Positions 1 through 8,633 of a stretch of 64,000 nucleotides of DNA are shown here, piece after piece. The stretch spans positions 1,860,001 through 1,924,000 of the forward strand of contig NZ_CP031123.2 in the NCBI RefSeq assembly GCF_002843235.3, given 5' to 3'. The translations under genes and the position numbers were made by a program. The first letter of the stretch is position 1; each line of letters starts with the position of its first letter. This DNA is from Providencia huaxiensis. GTDB lineage: Bacteria > Pseudomonadota > Gammaproteobacteria > Enterobacterales > Enterobacteriaceae. The notes under the pieces were generated by a model. The model did not search any database. It was given only the letters and a program-made list of their open reading frames with translations, and was not told the DNA's origin.

Positions 1-219
1 CAATATAATGATAGGCCTTGCGATAATTATCGTCACTCTAATTATGCAAATCGTCACCGTGGAATGATGCAGTATTCAACATCTATTCAAACTGCTCAAC
101 CAGATGAAACACTGAAAAAAATCGCTGCAGATGCACCTAAAGGAGAAAATGGTAAACAGTATATGGTTAAAGTTGCAGTTGTAGAAATTACACCTAATAC
201 CCCTGTGCAAGGCCAATAA
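1..219 (+). CDS. 3' end of an unidentified gene (partial)
   Basis: An open frame runs from the first base to a TAA at 217-219 and gives 72 residues. The visible part starts with a stretch rich in Asn, His, Tyr and Arg and ends in a more ordinary segment (KVAVVEITPNTPVQ). A hairpin plus T-run follows directly, which supports a real gene end. I do not recognise the family. The His/Asn-rich stretch could suit a periplasmic or metal-associated protein, but that is a guess. Confidence 0.5.
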   Translation, partial: QYNDRPCDNYRHSNYANRHRGMMQYSTSIQTAQPDETLKKIAADAPKGENGKQYMVKVAVVEITPNTPVQGQ

Positions 220-227
220 TCTTTACC

Positions 228-256
228 AAGGGTAGAAAAATACTACCCTTTTTTAT
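228..256 (+). terminator. Rho-independent terminator after the partial gene
   Basis: The arms AAGGGTAG (228-235) and CTACCCTT (243-250) pair perfectly around a 7-nt loop and run into a T-tract. Confidence 0.85.
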
Positions 257-388
257 ATATCCTCAATAATGCTATAACCCGATTGGTTGCCCTTCACCAC
301 CGTAGTATGACAAGCCTTCCCTTTATACTTCCAATAAATTTTCAACAGATAAATCCCCTACACCACTGATACGAATAATTAGTCATAA

Positions 389-410
389 AAAGTAAATAAT
401 TATTTACTTT
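389..410. promoter_or_regulatory. 22-bp perfect palindrome upstream of the aminotransferase
   Basis: AAAGTAAATAA (389-399) is followed immediately by its exact reverse complement (400-410). It lies 57 bp before the aminotransferase start, where a dimeric repressor could cover a promoter. No matching regulator gene is adjacent, so the operator role is inferred. Confidence 0.45.
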
Positions 411-466
411 GAGTCAATTTTAAGTAATCTAATGTACTCAAAAAATAATAACTTCAGGGAATAGCT

Positions 467-1618
467 ATGGATCGTCGTTCATTTCTTAAATCCAGCTCAT
501 TAGTGGCTGGCGGGCTTGCGCTTAATTCATTGTTTAATCATGCGGTTGCACAAAATAGTAATATTGTATTGCCGAGTGAAAAGCACCCATTACTATTGAA
601 TTTCAATGAAAATTCATTAGGGATGTCCGAAAATGCTAAAGAAGCTATCATCAAGGCATTACCTAATGCATTCCGCTACCCTGATGATGCTCGTGCTGAA
701 TTACAGCAGAATATTGGCGAGCTCTACAGTTTATCTGATAAGCACATTACTATAGGCAATGGTTCATCTGAAACCATTCAAGCCGCTGTTGCCATGTTGG
801 CTGCTAAAGCAAATAAACTCGGTAAAAAAATTCAATTAGTCACCCCAGATCCAACATTCAATTATACAGAACTCTATTCTCTTCCATTGAATATAGCGAT
901 AACGAAAGTTCCTTTAAAAACCGATTTATCATTTGATTTAGAAAAAATGAAACAAGCCGCTGATAATTTTGACGGTTTATCCATGGTCTATATTTGTAAT
1001 CCGAATAATCCGACGGCAATGATCACACCTTATAGCCAGCTTGATAAGTGGATGAGTAAAGAGTCTGACAACACATTTTTTATCGTTGATGAGGCTTATG
1101 CTGAATTTGTTGAAGACTCGGACTTTACAAGTGCTATTGAGTTAGTCAAAAAAGGCCAAAATAACTTGATTGTCACACGCACCTTCTCAAAAATTTTCGC
1201 CTTAGCAGGCTTAAGAGTCGGCTATGGGGTCGCAACTCCCGAAGTTATTGCTGCTGTAGATACGTTTTTATCTATTGATAATACTAATACAGCAGGTGCG
1301 GTTGCTGCGATTGCATCACTGAAGGATAAATCATTTATTCAATACAGCCTAAAATCCAACAATATATCGAGAAAAATCGTAGAAAAAGCATTAAACGAAA
1401 TCGGGCTAGAATATACTCCATCACAAGCTAACTTTATTTTCCATAAGGTTAAAGGGGACGTAAAAACCTATCAACAACGTATGGCTGATGCGCATGTCAT
1501 GGTAGGTCGTGAATTTCCACCCGCGGTTGGCTGGAATAGATTAACGCTAGGAACCCCCGAGGAAATGCAGCAATTTGTTGTGATACTAAAACAATTCCAT
1601 GAAAAAGGATGGGTATAA
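467..1618 (+). CDS. Tat-exported PLP-dependent aminotransferase (HisC-like fold)
   Basis: This 383-residue class I/II aminotransferase resembles histidinol-phosphate aminotransferase. The N terminus DRRSFLKSSS, followed by a hydrophobic stretch and AVAQ, is a twin-arginine signal, so the enzyme should fold with its cofactor in the cytoplasm and be exported. Visible catalytic features are NPNNP (residues 178-182), the PLP-binding Asp208 in VDEAY, the Schiff-base Lys242 in SKIFALAGLR and the substrate-carboxylate Arg250. Ordinary HisC is cytoplasmic and lies in the his operon. This copy stands alone between two terminators, so a different periplasmic substrate is likely. The substrate cannot be read from the sequence. 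Confidence 0.85.
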   Translation: MDRRSFLKSSSLVAGGLALNSLFNHAVAQNSNIVLPSEKHPLLLNFNENSLGMSENAKEAIIKALPNAFRYPDDARAELQQNIGELYSLSDKHITIGNGSSETIQAAVAMLAAKANKLGKKIQLVTPDPTFNYTELYSLPLNIAITKVPLKTDLSFDLEKMKQAADNFDGLSMVYICNPNNPTAMITPYSQLDKWMSKESDNTFFIVDEAYAEFVEDSDFTSAIELVKKGQNNLIVTRTFSKIFALAGLRVGYGVATPEVIAAVDTFLSIDNTNTAGAVAAIASLKDKSFIQYSLKSNNISRKIVEKALNEIGLEYTPSQANFIFHKVKGDVKTYQQRMADAHVMVGREFPPAVGWNRLTLGTPEEMQQFVVILKQFHEKGWV

Positions 1619-1632
1619 ATTAAGTTCAATCC

Positions 1633-1662
1633 AAAAAGAGCAGCTCAAGCCGCTCTTTTTGT
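1633..1662. terminator. Bidirectional terminator between convergent genes
   Basis: AAAAAGAGC (1633-1641) pairs with GCTCTTTTT (1652-1660). A/T tracts on both sides let it serve both the aminotransferase and the convergent DUF486 gene. Confidence 0.8.
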
Positions 1663-2006
1663 TAAAATGGCCCCTTAAATATAAAAAAGGCCCCCGCAAA
1701 AATAAGAATAAAACCTATCAAATGGTTAATTGTAAAACTTTCACCTAAATACAATACGGAGAAAAGAACAAAAACACAGAGTGTTATCACCTCTTGCATT
1801 GTTTTCAATTCAGCTGCACTGTAGTACTGATGCCCTAACCGGTTAGCTGGCACTGCAAAACAGTATTCAACCAATGCAATTAACCAGCTAAAGAAAATAA
1901 CAATATACAGTGGCTTTGTTGTGAATTTTAAATGCCCATACCAAGCAAACATCATAAATACATTTGAAACAACAAGTAATAATACTGGGTAGAATTTAGT
2001 TAACAT
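1662..2006 (-). CDS. DUF486-family small membrane protein (DMT-like)
   Basis: The 114-residue product is almost entirely hydrophobic, with about four transmembrane segments. The N-terminal FYPVLLLVVSNVFMMFAWYGHLK and the C-terminal GESFTINHLIGFILIFAG match the DUF486 family, which is related to drug/metabolite transporters. ATG is at 2004-2006. The family has no established substrate. It converges on the aminotransferase gene and shares its terminator. Confidence 0.75.
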   Translation of the reverse strand: MLTKFYPVLLLVVSNVFMMFAWYGHLKFTTKPLYIVIFFSWLIALVEYCFAVPANRLGHQYYSAAELKTMQEVITLCVFVLFSVLYLGESFTINHLIGFILIFAGAFFIFKGPF

Positions 2007-2140
2007 ACTGATTTAATAGATAAATAATAAGTAATCGATATTATGGAATTAAAGGTAACACATTCCAATGTGCTCCGGCAAATCCCGTCACTTTTCATAT
2101 CATAAATTTAAACGTATTTAGCAATCATTACGAGGTAATA

Positions 2141-2632
2141 ATGAATATTAAATATGAATTAATGACACAATCAGATTGTCATGCTGTAGCTCAATTATTG
2201 CAATCTAATTCTGAATCCCAGCAAGGTGGGTTACTCGGTGAATATCCTCAAGCCAAAGTTAACGCAATGTTTGCAGGAAGCCTAACCACCATTATTGGTC
2301 GGGATGGAAATAAAATTGTCGCGGTCGTATTTAGCTTTGACTCTCACTCTTTATCTTTACCACCTATAGCTCATTTTATTATTAAACAACATACAAACAT
2401 TATACAAGGTAACTGGCTTTATGGCCCTGTTTGTATTGATAATGCTCATAGGGGAAAAAATATTCTCAAGACTCTTTTTGATGAAATTTGTTCTTACAAT
2501 CAAGGAAAGCCCGTTGCTTTTATCAATGCAGATAATCTTAGGTCTCTTTTCGCACATAAAAAAATAGGCATGAGTAATGTCACTGATTTTGAATTTGATG
2601 GCACAACATATCATCTAATGGTCGGAAACTAA
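2141..2632 (+). CDS. GNAT-family N-acetyltransferase
   Basis: The 163-residue protein has a GNAT-like core: a central strand YGPVCIDNAHRGKNI corresponds to motif A, where acetyl-CoA pyrophosphate is bound (HRGKNI in place of the usual Q/RxxGxG/A), followed by a helix and then FINADNLRSLFAHKKIGM, typical of motif B. A ribosome site GAGGT lies 8 nt before the ATG. The acceptor substrate cannot be predicted. It is probably a single-gene unit, since the next gene has its own leader. Confidence 0.75.
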   Translation: MNIKYELMTQSDCHAVAQLLQSNSESQQGGLLGEYPQAKVNAMFAGSLTTIIGRDGNKIVAVVFSFDSHSLSLPPIAHFIIKQHTNIIQGNWLYGPVCIDNAHRGKNILKTLFDEICSYNQGKPVAFINADNLRSLFAHKKIGMSNVTDFEFDGTTYHLMVGN

Positions 2633-2717
2633 AAGTGTACCAATAAGTACATTTTTAGTTTCAACTTGCTTATTTTTTGCTACACTGTGACAAATTATTG
2701 TATACAGAGGTACATTT

Positions 2718-3500
2718 ATGACCGATTACACGAGTGCAAATCAAAAGGCATGGGATAAACAAGCAGAATCCCAACTTGCTTGGTCAAAACCTGTTGATTC
2801 CAAAACTATCCATGATGCCAAGCAAGGTAAATGGCAGGTTCATTTAACGCCAACACCTGTTGACGCAGCTTGGCTAGGCGATATAAAAGATAAAAAAATT
2901 CTCTGCTTAGCGTCAGCGGGTGGGCAACAAGCCCCGGTACTCGCAGCTGCGGGCGCAAATGTGACTGTGTTTGATTTTTCTCAGAAACAACTTGAGCAAG
3001 ACAAAATGGTAGCAGAAAGGGATGATTTAACATTAGAGATTGTTCAAGGTGACATGCGCTCATTACACATGTTTGCGGATGCAACCTTTGACATTATATT
3101 CCACCCTATTTCTAATTTATATATTCCAGATGTTAACCCTGTCTGGCAAGAATGCCACCGTGTGTTAAAAACCAATGGGCGCCTATTATCCAGCTTTTAT
3201 AACCCAATTCTTTTTATTGGCAAACGAGATAAACACTATGACGAGCAAGGCATAATAAAACCAAGTTATACTATGCCATACTCCGAGCTATCCACTTTAT
3301 CAGCAGAGCAAATAGCACAGAAACAGGAAAGACAAGAAGCTTTTGTATTTGGTCACTCACTGACAGACTTAATAGGTGGGCAAATAAAAGCAGGCTTTTC
3401 TATCACAGGTTTTAAAGAAGATTGGCAACCTAATCCACGGTTCGTTATTGATAATTATCTACCAACATTCCTAACGACAATGGCAATTAAAACCAATTAA
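2718..3500 (+). CDS. Class I SAM-dependent methyltransferase
   Basis: The 260-residue protein has a Rossmann methyltransferase core. ILCLASAGGQQAPVLAAAGA (about residues 61-80) is motif I for SAM binding, VTVFDFS is the acidic strand-2 end, and IIFHPISNLYIPDV is motif IV. It resembles the broad methyltransferase-11 group found in many enterobacteria with unknown acceptors. SD AGAGG precedes the ATG. No partner genes suggest a pathway. Confidence 0.8.
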   Translation: MTDYTSANQKAWDKQAESQLAWSKPVDSKTIHDAKQGKWQVHLTPTPVDAAWLGDIKDKKILCLASAGGQQAPVLAAAGANVTVFDFSQKQLEQDKMVAERDDLTLEIVQGDMRSLHMFADATFDIIFHPISNLYIPDVNPVWQECHRVLKTNGRLLSSFYNPILFIGKRDKHYDEQGIIKPSYTMPYSELSTLSAEQIAQKQERQEAFVFGHSLTDLIGGQIKAGFSITGFKEDWQPNPRFVIDNYLPTFLTTMAIKTN

Positions 3501-3545
3501 TTATTAACGCTCGTTGTGTTAACCACTCAACGAGCGATCATTAAC

Positions 3546-3962
3546 TTAGCTTCTTTTACAGTACCTATCCCATACAGCTTCAAATTGTTCTGCGGGGATA
3601 ATATCATCAGTTTTTTCCACAAAAGGAATGGATATCATTACCTTACCAGCTCTATTTTTGTGAAGCCTAATGATAAATCTTTTATAGCCATGAGGTAATT
3701 CATTTTCAAAGCCAAAGACTTCACCGCAATAATAGCCCGTTTCATCCCCTTCTTCACTTTTCGTCAATACATAATATTGAACATTTTTATAATTAGCTGC
3801 TGATGGGTAAGCAAGAAAATCTTCAACAGAGCTTTTAACCCGACTCTCTGTATCTAATTCAGGATCAAGTGAAACTTCAGTCATAATTCCTGCAATATAT
3901 GCGCACCCAGCTACTAACAGTAACACCAAGGCTCTTAATAACATTTTAATGATACAGCTCAA
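3546..3962 (-). CDS. Putative lipoprotein or membrane-anchored protein of unknown function
   Basis: The 138-residue product starts with a basic n-region and hydrophobic h-region ending in LVAGC (Cys at residue 20), a plausible lipobox, so it is probably a lipoprotein. An ATG six codons downstream would give a signal of more usual length. The mature part has two close cysteines (YYC and DRYC) and no motif I recognise. It converges on the methyltransferase gene; no strong terminator is visible between them. Confidence 0.6.
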   Translation of the reverse strand: MSCIIKMLLRALVLLLVAGCAYIAGIMTEVSLDPELDTESRVKSSVEDFLAYPSAANYKNVQYYVLTKSEEGDETGYYCGEVFGFENELPHGYKRFIIRLHKNRAGKVMISIPFVEKTDDIIPAEQFEAVWDRYCKRS

Positions 3963-4096
3963 TAGAAAACACTGGTTATCATTATAGTTAATAATTAATT
4001 TTTTGCGACTCTACCCAAGTGTACTTAAGCCGTCAGCTTATCGCACTTCTTTAGTTTTCATTATAGTTTGCAGTTAATTATGTCTCCCAATGTTAT

Positions 4097-4435
4097 CTAT
4101 TGAGTGAGTTGCCATATATAAACTAATATTGCCGCTGTTATTATCCAAATAACAGTTGCAACACTTAAACTTCCCCAAACTGTGATTTTTGTTGCTAATA
4201 AATATACTGTTAATAAATACATTGCATAAGGAATGAGAGACCACAACCCAAACAGTGCAGTTTTTCTTAGAGCTTCCGCTCCTTGCTCTTGTACAACAAT
4301 AACATGTGCAATTAATGCGAATGTAGGAAAAAGAGGAACTAATCCTGCAATGTAGTAAATTTTACTACGCGAAAATAGTGCAATAACCAACACAGCTAAA
4401 GCACCTAAAAGGCATTTAAAGAGTAAAGAAAACAT
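4097..4435 (-). CDS. glpM: GlpM-family inner membrane protein
   Basis: The 112-residue, four-helix membrane protein closely follows E. coli GlpM: KIYYIAGLVPLFPTFALIAH is nearly identical to the E. coli KNYYIAGLIPLFPTFALIAH, with matching EALR and WSLIPY segments. GlpM is named from Pseudomonas, where it affects alginate production; its activity in enterics is not established. Length agrees with the family. It is a single-gene unit transcribed away from the chemoreceptor. Confidence 0.85.
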   Translation of the reverse strand: MFSLLFKCLLGALAVLVIALFSRSKIYYIAGLVPLFPTFALIAHVIVVQEQGAEALRKTALFGLWSLIPYAMYLLTVYLLATKITVWGSLSVATVIWIITAAILVYIWQLTQ

Positions 4436-4605
4436 ACCGCACTCAATAATTAAATTTTAAACATGGACTATTATTATCACAAATAATCCGTAAGTTAACT
4501 GTATTGTCGCTGTCAATGTACAACTACAGTGTCCTTTTCCCACCTTGAATCAGTAAAAACACCTAATTAACTTCAATTTTATGAGCTAAGTCAAATTGTT
4601 GGATA

Positions 4606-4632
4606 TAAAGTATCCAGAAATAGTGCCGATAC
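4606..4632 (+). promoter_or_regulatory. Sigma-28 (FliA) promoter for the chemoreceptor gene
   Basis: TAAAGTAT (4606-4613), an 11-bp spacer and GCCGATAC (4625-4632) match the FliA consensus TAAAGTTT-N11-GCCGATAA at 14 of 16 positions. Class 3 flagellar and chemotaxis genes use this promoter type, so the downstream receptor should be co-expressed with the motility regulon. Confidence 0.85.
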
Positions 4633-4743
4633 ATTTATTCAGTCCCTACGCCTGATGCTTTCGCGTGACTACATATAACTTTTTAGCTATCGGACAGCTT
4701 CGATTTGCTCATGGTTAATCACGTTATGTTTAGAAGTCGTATT

Positions 4744-4764
4744 TAGTATGTGTGAAACATACTA
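4744..4764 (+). repeat. Inverted repeat in the chemoreceptor leader
   Basis: TAGTATGT (4744-4751) and ACATACTA (4757-4764) are exact complements around GTGAA, just upstream of the ribosome site. In RNA this makes an 8-bp hairpin; as DNA it could be an operator. Confidence 0.5.
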
Positions 4765-4790
4765 TTCGATGGTATGAAAGGAAATAATCA

Positions 4791-6464
4791 ATGATGTCTG
4801 GTAATTTAAAAAAAATTAATTTTAGTTCAACTAAGTTCTCTTTTTCTGGTTTTAAGACAACAACTCTAGTCTGGTTTATTTCAGGCCTACTTATCGCCCT
4901 TCTTCTTTCAACTTGTTGGTTTTTCTTTAGTTCTTTAAAACAATATCAAGAGACATTAACCAAACTCGATACTATCTATAACGAACAAACTCAACTAAAC
5001 AATACATGGCAGTCTTTATTACAAGCAAGAAATACATTAAATCGTGCTAGCTCTCGCCATTTATTAGTTATCAATAAGATGAAAACATCAAATACTGACA
5101 TAGATAGTCTCATCGCGTTTTATCATAAAAAAATAGCTGAAACGGGTAATTATTGGGATGCATTTACAACCGTTTCCATCTACAAAAATAGTGACCAATT
5201 TGCTGAGTTAGAAAAATCATATAACGCGTTATACGCTGCATTAAATGAGCTTTCCGTATTTTTAGTTCAAGGAAAAACATATGACTTTTTAAACCAGCCG
5301 ACTCAAGGATTTCAGGACACATTTGAGAAAAACTACGTAAAATATCATCAACAATTAAATAGTAGCTATCATGATATTGCTCTCGCAAGTGAGCAACTGT
5401 ATAAACAAAGTTTGATTGGCTTAATCGTTACTATCTCAATCGTTATCCTCGTAACTCTGTTCATTCGCTTTATTCTACAGCTTTTCTTTATTCGCCCACT
5501 AAACCAAGTTATTGATGGTATTGAAAAAGTTAGCCATGGCGTTTTATACCATAGCTTTGATAACAAAGGTTTATATGAAATCAAATTACTTAAACAACAT
5601 GTATCTAATATGCAAAGTAAATTGATTGATATCGTCAAAAATATTTATGACAACACTCACCATATAAAAGTTGAGCTGAGTGATATCACTCAGATGAATC
5701 ACGACCTTTCTATTCGAGCAGATCAACAAGCCGCCGCCATTGTTGAAACAGCAGCCAGCGTCGAAGAACTCGATTCATCTTTTAAATTGAATACCGCTCA
5801 CACTAATCAATCGTGCAAATTGATGTCAGAGACGAGTATAACAATTGATAAGAGTAATGAACTTATCTCTGATGTTGTTGAAAATATGGATGATATTGTC
5901 GATTTTTCGAAAGAAATTAGCAAAATTACTTCAACCATTGATAATATTGCGTTTCAAACTAATTTATTAGCATTGAATGCCGCTGTAGAGGCAGCTAGAG
6001 TGGGTGAACATGGCAAAGGGTTTGCAGTCGTCGCAAATGAAGTCCGCGAATTATCAATTAGTTGCACTCAAGCATCCAAAGAAATCAAGCTATTAATTAA
6101 TAATTCAAATGATAAAATTAATCACTGTTTCCAGTTAGCCGCTGATGCAAATGACAATATTGTTTCAATTGCACAGGATACATCTAATATCAATGAGATG
6201 ATCCAAAGTGTTGCGCTTGCCTCAAATGAACAAACCCATGGTGTTAGCCAAATACACCTAGCAATCAATGAATTAGACAACACTACACAAGCGAATGCAA
6301 CCATGACTCGTGAATTGCAATCGTCTTTAAGAGCTTTGGAGTCCCAATCAGATTTATTAGAGGCTATTATTTCTATTTTTCACATTGAACCCAAAAGTGA
6401 ACATGAAATAGATAGTGATACTCCCCAAGAGGCTAAAACTAAAAAAGTAAAACAATCTATCTAG
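4791..6464 (+). CDS. Methyl-accepting chemotaxis protein
   Basis: The 557-residue transmembrane chemoreceptor has TM1 at about 25-48, a helical periplasmic ligand domain of about 160 residues, TM2 at about 208-233, a HAMP linker and a cytoplasmic signalling rod. The hairpin tip [20 protein letters not shown], which contacts CheA and CheW, is intact. The C terminus ends in KKVKQSI with no NWETF-type pentapeptide, so adaptation probably depends on other receptors' tethered CheR/CheB. The ligand is unknown; the periplasmic region is Tar-like in layout only. AAAGGAAA precedes two candidate ATGs at 4791 and 4794. Confidence 0.9.
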   Translation: MMSGNLKKINFSSTKFSFSGFKTTTLVWFISGLLIALLLSTCWFFFSSLKQYQETLTKLDTIYNEQTQLNNTWQSLLQARNTLNRASSRHLLVINKMKTSNTDIDSLIAFYHKKIAETGNYWDAFTTVSIYKNSDQFAELEKSYNALYAALNELSVFLVQGKTYDFLNQPTQGFQDTFEKNYVKYHQQLNSSYHDIALASEQLYKQSLIGLIVTISIVILVTLFIRFILQLFFIRPLNQVIDGIEKVSHGVLYHSFDNKGLYEIKLLKQHVSNMQSKLIDIVKNIYDNTHHIKVELSDITQMNHDLSIRADQQAAAIVETAASVEELDSSFKLNTAHTNQSCKLMSETSITIDKSNELISDVVENMDDIVDFSKEISKITSTIDNIAFQTNLLALNAAVEAARVGEHGKGFAVVANEVRELSISCTQASKEIKLLINNSNDKINHCFQLAADANDNIVSIAQDTSNINEMIQSVALASNEQTHGVSQIHLAINELDNTTQANATMTRELQSSLRALESQSDLLEAIISIFHIEPKSEHEIDSDTPQEAKTKKVKQSI

Positions 6465-6646
6465 CAAAGTATAACATTTCATTTAGGGGGTTGACTTTCT
6501 TTGGTCACCTCCAACATTTTTATCTTTTCTCTATTACTCCCTCCACGTTATCAATTTTTATTACTATGTTTTATAGCCATTTAATACTTTTTAGCGTTTA
6601 TCTGATATAACAGATTACAATTACTTCTATGAAATCTGAGTTCATG

Positions 6647-7489
6647 ATGACAATAAAAATTACTGTTCTTGTCGATAATAATACCCTGATTGATAGTTAT
6701 TTCTGCGGTGAACCTGGAGTCTGCTACTATATCGAGGCCGATGATAAAAAAATATTATTCGATACCGGCTATTCAGATATATTTATTGATAATGCACACA
6801 TTTTACATATTGACCTTGCAAATATCACTGACTTGGTTCTTTCTCACGGTCACAACGACCATACATGGGGCTTAAGTCACTTAATCCAATATTTTGACCG
6901 TCGTAACATTGAAACACCTGAAGCGAAGCATCTGGTATACCACCCGGATGCCTTAATTCCTAAAAAATTTCAATCTAAAGTCATCGGAACAAATACATCT
7001 AAAGATATTTTAGCGTCCTACTTCAATTTAATAGAAGCGACTAAGCCTTATTATCTTTCTGAAAACATCGTATTTTTAGGCCAAATTCCTAGAATTAATA
7101 GCTTTGAAGGAAAAGAGCCAATTGGTACGACCCTGGACTTCAATCATAATATCGTTGACGACTATGTATTTGATGATTCAGCACTTGCAATTAAAACGAC
7201 GGAAGGCCTAATTGTCGTAACTGGTTGCTCTCATTCTGGAATTTGCAATATCACTGAATATGCAAAACATGTAACTGGAATAAATAACATTGTCACCGTG
7301 ATAGGCGGGTTTCATTTACAACAAGCTTCAAAAGAGGTTTTGGAACAGACGGGGAATTACTTTCACCAACAGGATTTAAAATTTATACACCCATGTCATT
7401 GTACAGATCTCAACGCAAAAATACATTTAGCAAAATATGCGCCCGTACAAGAAGTCGGTACTGGATTACAACTAATTTACCCAAGTTAA
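6647..7489 (+). CDS. Metallo-beta-lactamase-fold hydrolase
   Basis: The 280-residue protein opens with ITVLVDNNTLID and carries the MBL-fold metal motif HGHNDH (His67, His69, Asp71, His72 from this start). VTGCSHSG and GGFHL supply later ligands. This group is often annotated as related to a dihydropterin/RFA-P synthase of methanopterin biosynthesis, but that reaction is unlikely in an enteric bacterium; a generic hydrolase or oxidoreductase is safer. The start is uncertain: in-frame ATGs are at 6629, 6644 and 6647 and none has a strong ribosome site. I chose the one matching the usual family N terminus. Confidence 0.8.
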   Translation: MTIKITVLVDNNTLIDSYFCGEPGVCYYIEADDKKILFDTGYSDIFIDNAHILHIDLANITDLVLSHGHNDHTWGLSHLIQYFDRRNIETPEAKHLVYHPDALIPKKFQSKVIGTNTSKDILASYFNLIEATKPYYLSENIVFLGQIPRINSFEGKEPIGTTLDFNHNIVDDYVFDDSALAIKTTEGLIVVTGCSHSGICNITEYAKHVTGINNIVTVIGGFHLQQASKEVLEQTGNYFHQQDLKFIHPCHCTDLNAKIHLAKYAPVQEVGTGLQLIYPS

Positions 7490-7576
7490 ACACTGTATGT
7501 AATCAAGGTAAAATCTTGTTTCTTATTAGACTTTACCTAAATTAGTAATATTAAATACCTTACAAATAATGAAGGT

Positions 7577-7966
7577 TTAAGTTCTTGAGCCTAAATCTTC
7601 ATCCTGACTACTGCCTTTAATCATTCTTGTCATTTCTTCGCAACGGATAATTTTCCCATCTTCTATTTGAAAACAGGCAAATACCTCAAATTCACTTATT
7701 GAGCCATCTTTTTTAGTTGCTTTTGCCAAATGTTGAGTATGAACACACCCATCTCCCTCAGCGATAGATTTAATAGTAATAACAATCGACTCAGTGGCCT
7801 GCTTCAATACCTGTAAGTGTGCAATAAACTCATTAAAATCAATTTGCTTTCCATCAACAACTTGGATGTATTTATCTGAAAAATATTGTCTAGCCACAGA
7901 CAATGAACCTATGTCCTCACCCAATACTGCGTTTAGTGCTTGTGTAACCCTCTGTGAATTAGTCAT
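7577..7966 (-). CDS. NTF2-like / SnoaL-like family protein
   Basis: The 129-residue protein has the cone-shaped alpha+beta NTF2-like pattern: an N-terminal helix pair, SVARQYFSDKYIQVVDG, and the C-terminal strands EFEVFACFQIEDGKIIRCEEMTRM. That last segment is typical of SnoaL-like proteins. These often bind small hydrophobic ligands or act as isomerases; no catalytic dyad can be assigned with certainty. It stands alone, facing the MBL hydrolase gene. Confidence 0.7.
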   Translation of the reverse strand: MTNSQRVTQALNAVLGEDIGSLSVARQYFSDKYIQVVDGKQIDFNEFIAHLQVLKQATESIVITIKSIAEGDGCVHTQHLAKATKKDGSISEFEVFACFQIEDGKIIRCEEMTRMIKGSSQDEDLGSRT

Positions 7967-8633
7967 ATTTTATCCCTTATCATAAAAATATCATTTTTAA
8001 TTGTTATGGGTGTATTATTTTGTATTTCAAGTCAAAATTGAATTTATTATCTTTTAAACTTCACATTTATATTATCTTTCGATGATTTATCATTTGTCCG
8101 TGATTTAATCTGAAAGATAGTGCTTAATTTTATGCATTTTATCCCTTTTTTATATCACGATAACTTTTTGGGTAAACAATCAAAACTTATTTCTTATTCA
8201 TCAACTTTAGTTTAGTTTTATTGGTGTTTTCAATTAATTACTCATTAACTCACTTTATGCGTAATTGAATCCCCTATAAAAAATTTCACTTTTATGCTTA
8301 CTCCGATTTGGATTAAGGCTTAAGAACTGGTATTATTTAGTGGTCTATCTAAGCAATAGGCGCCTTATAACAATAACTATAAATATACATTTCCATTAGA
8401 TACCCCTGCTTGCAGGGGCTTTTTTTGTTACGCAATGATATATAACGAAAAAGTCACTGCCAATAACCTATCCTAATTGCCAACCTTATATATCAATAAA
8501 GAATAACATCATATTTACTTTATTACACAATGGGTTATGCTAATGCCTTATTTGTACTGCTCATTAAATTTAAACCGATGAGTAAGGTACACTCGGAAAA
8601 TTTAAAATATCTATTCAGAACTCGGAAAAACAA
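7967..8633. other. Long intergenic region with an orphan terminator
   Basis: No convincing protein gene lies in these 667 bp. An open frame at 8530-8895 overlaps the phzF-like gene in another frame and lacks a ribosome site. The notable element is a strong plus-strand terminator at 8403-8426 with no plus-strand gene in front of it. Confidence 0.5.
8308..8426 (+). ncRNA. Candidate small RNA with orphan terminator
   Basis: CCCCTG (8403-8408) and CAGGGG (8413-8418) form a tight hairpin followed by a run of seven T, a standard intrinsic terminator. The gene to the left is on the opposite strand, so something else must be terminated here. A weak promoter, TTGGAT (8308-8313), 17 bp, TATTAT (8331-8336), would start an RNA of about 85 nt. 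Alternatives are attenuation of the PhzF gene or a relic of a lost gene. Confidence 0.3.

Larger units (their letters stand above)
4436..4790. other. Intergenic region, leader of the chemoreceptor gene
   Basis: No gene is visible in these 355 bp. The region carries the divergent 5' ends of glpM and the chemoreceptor, a sigma-28 promoter (4606-4632) and a perfect inverted repeat (4744-4764). The implied chemoreceptor leader is about 150 nt. Confidence 0.6.
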
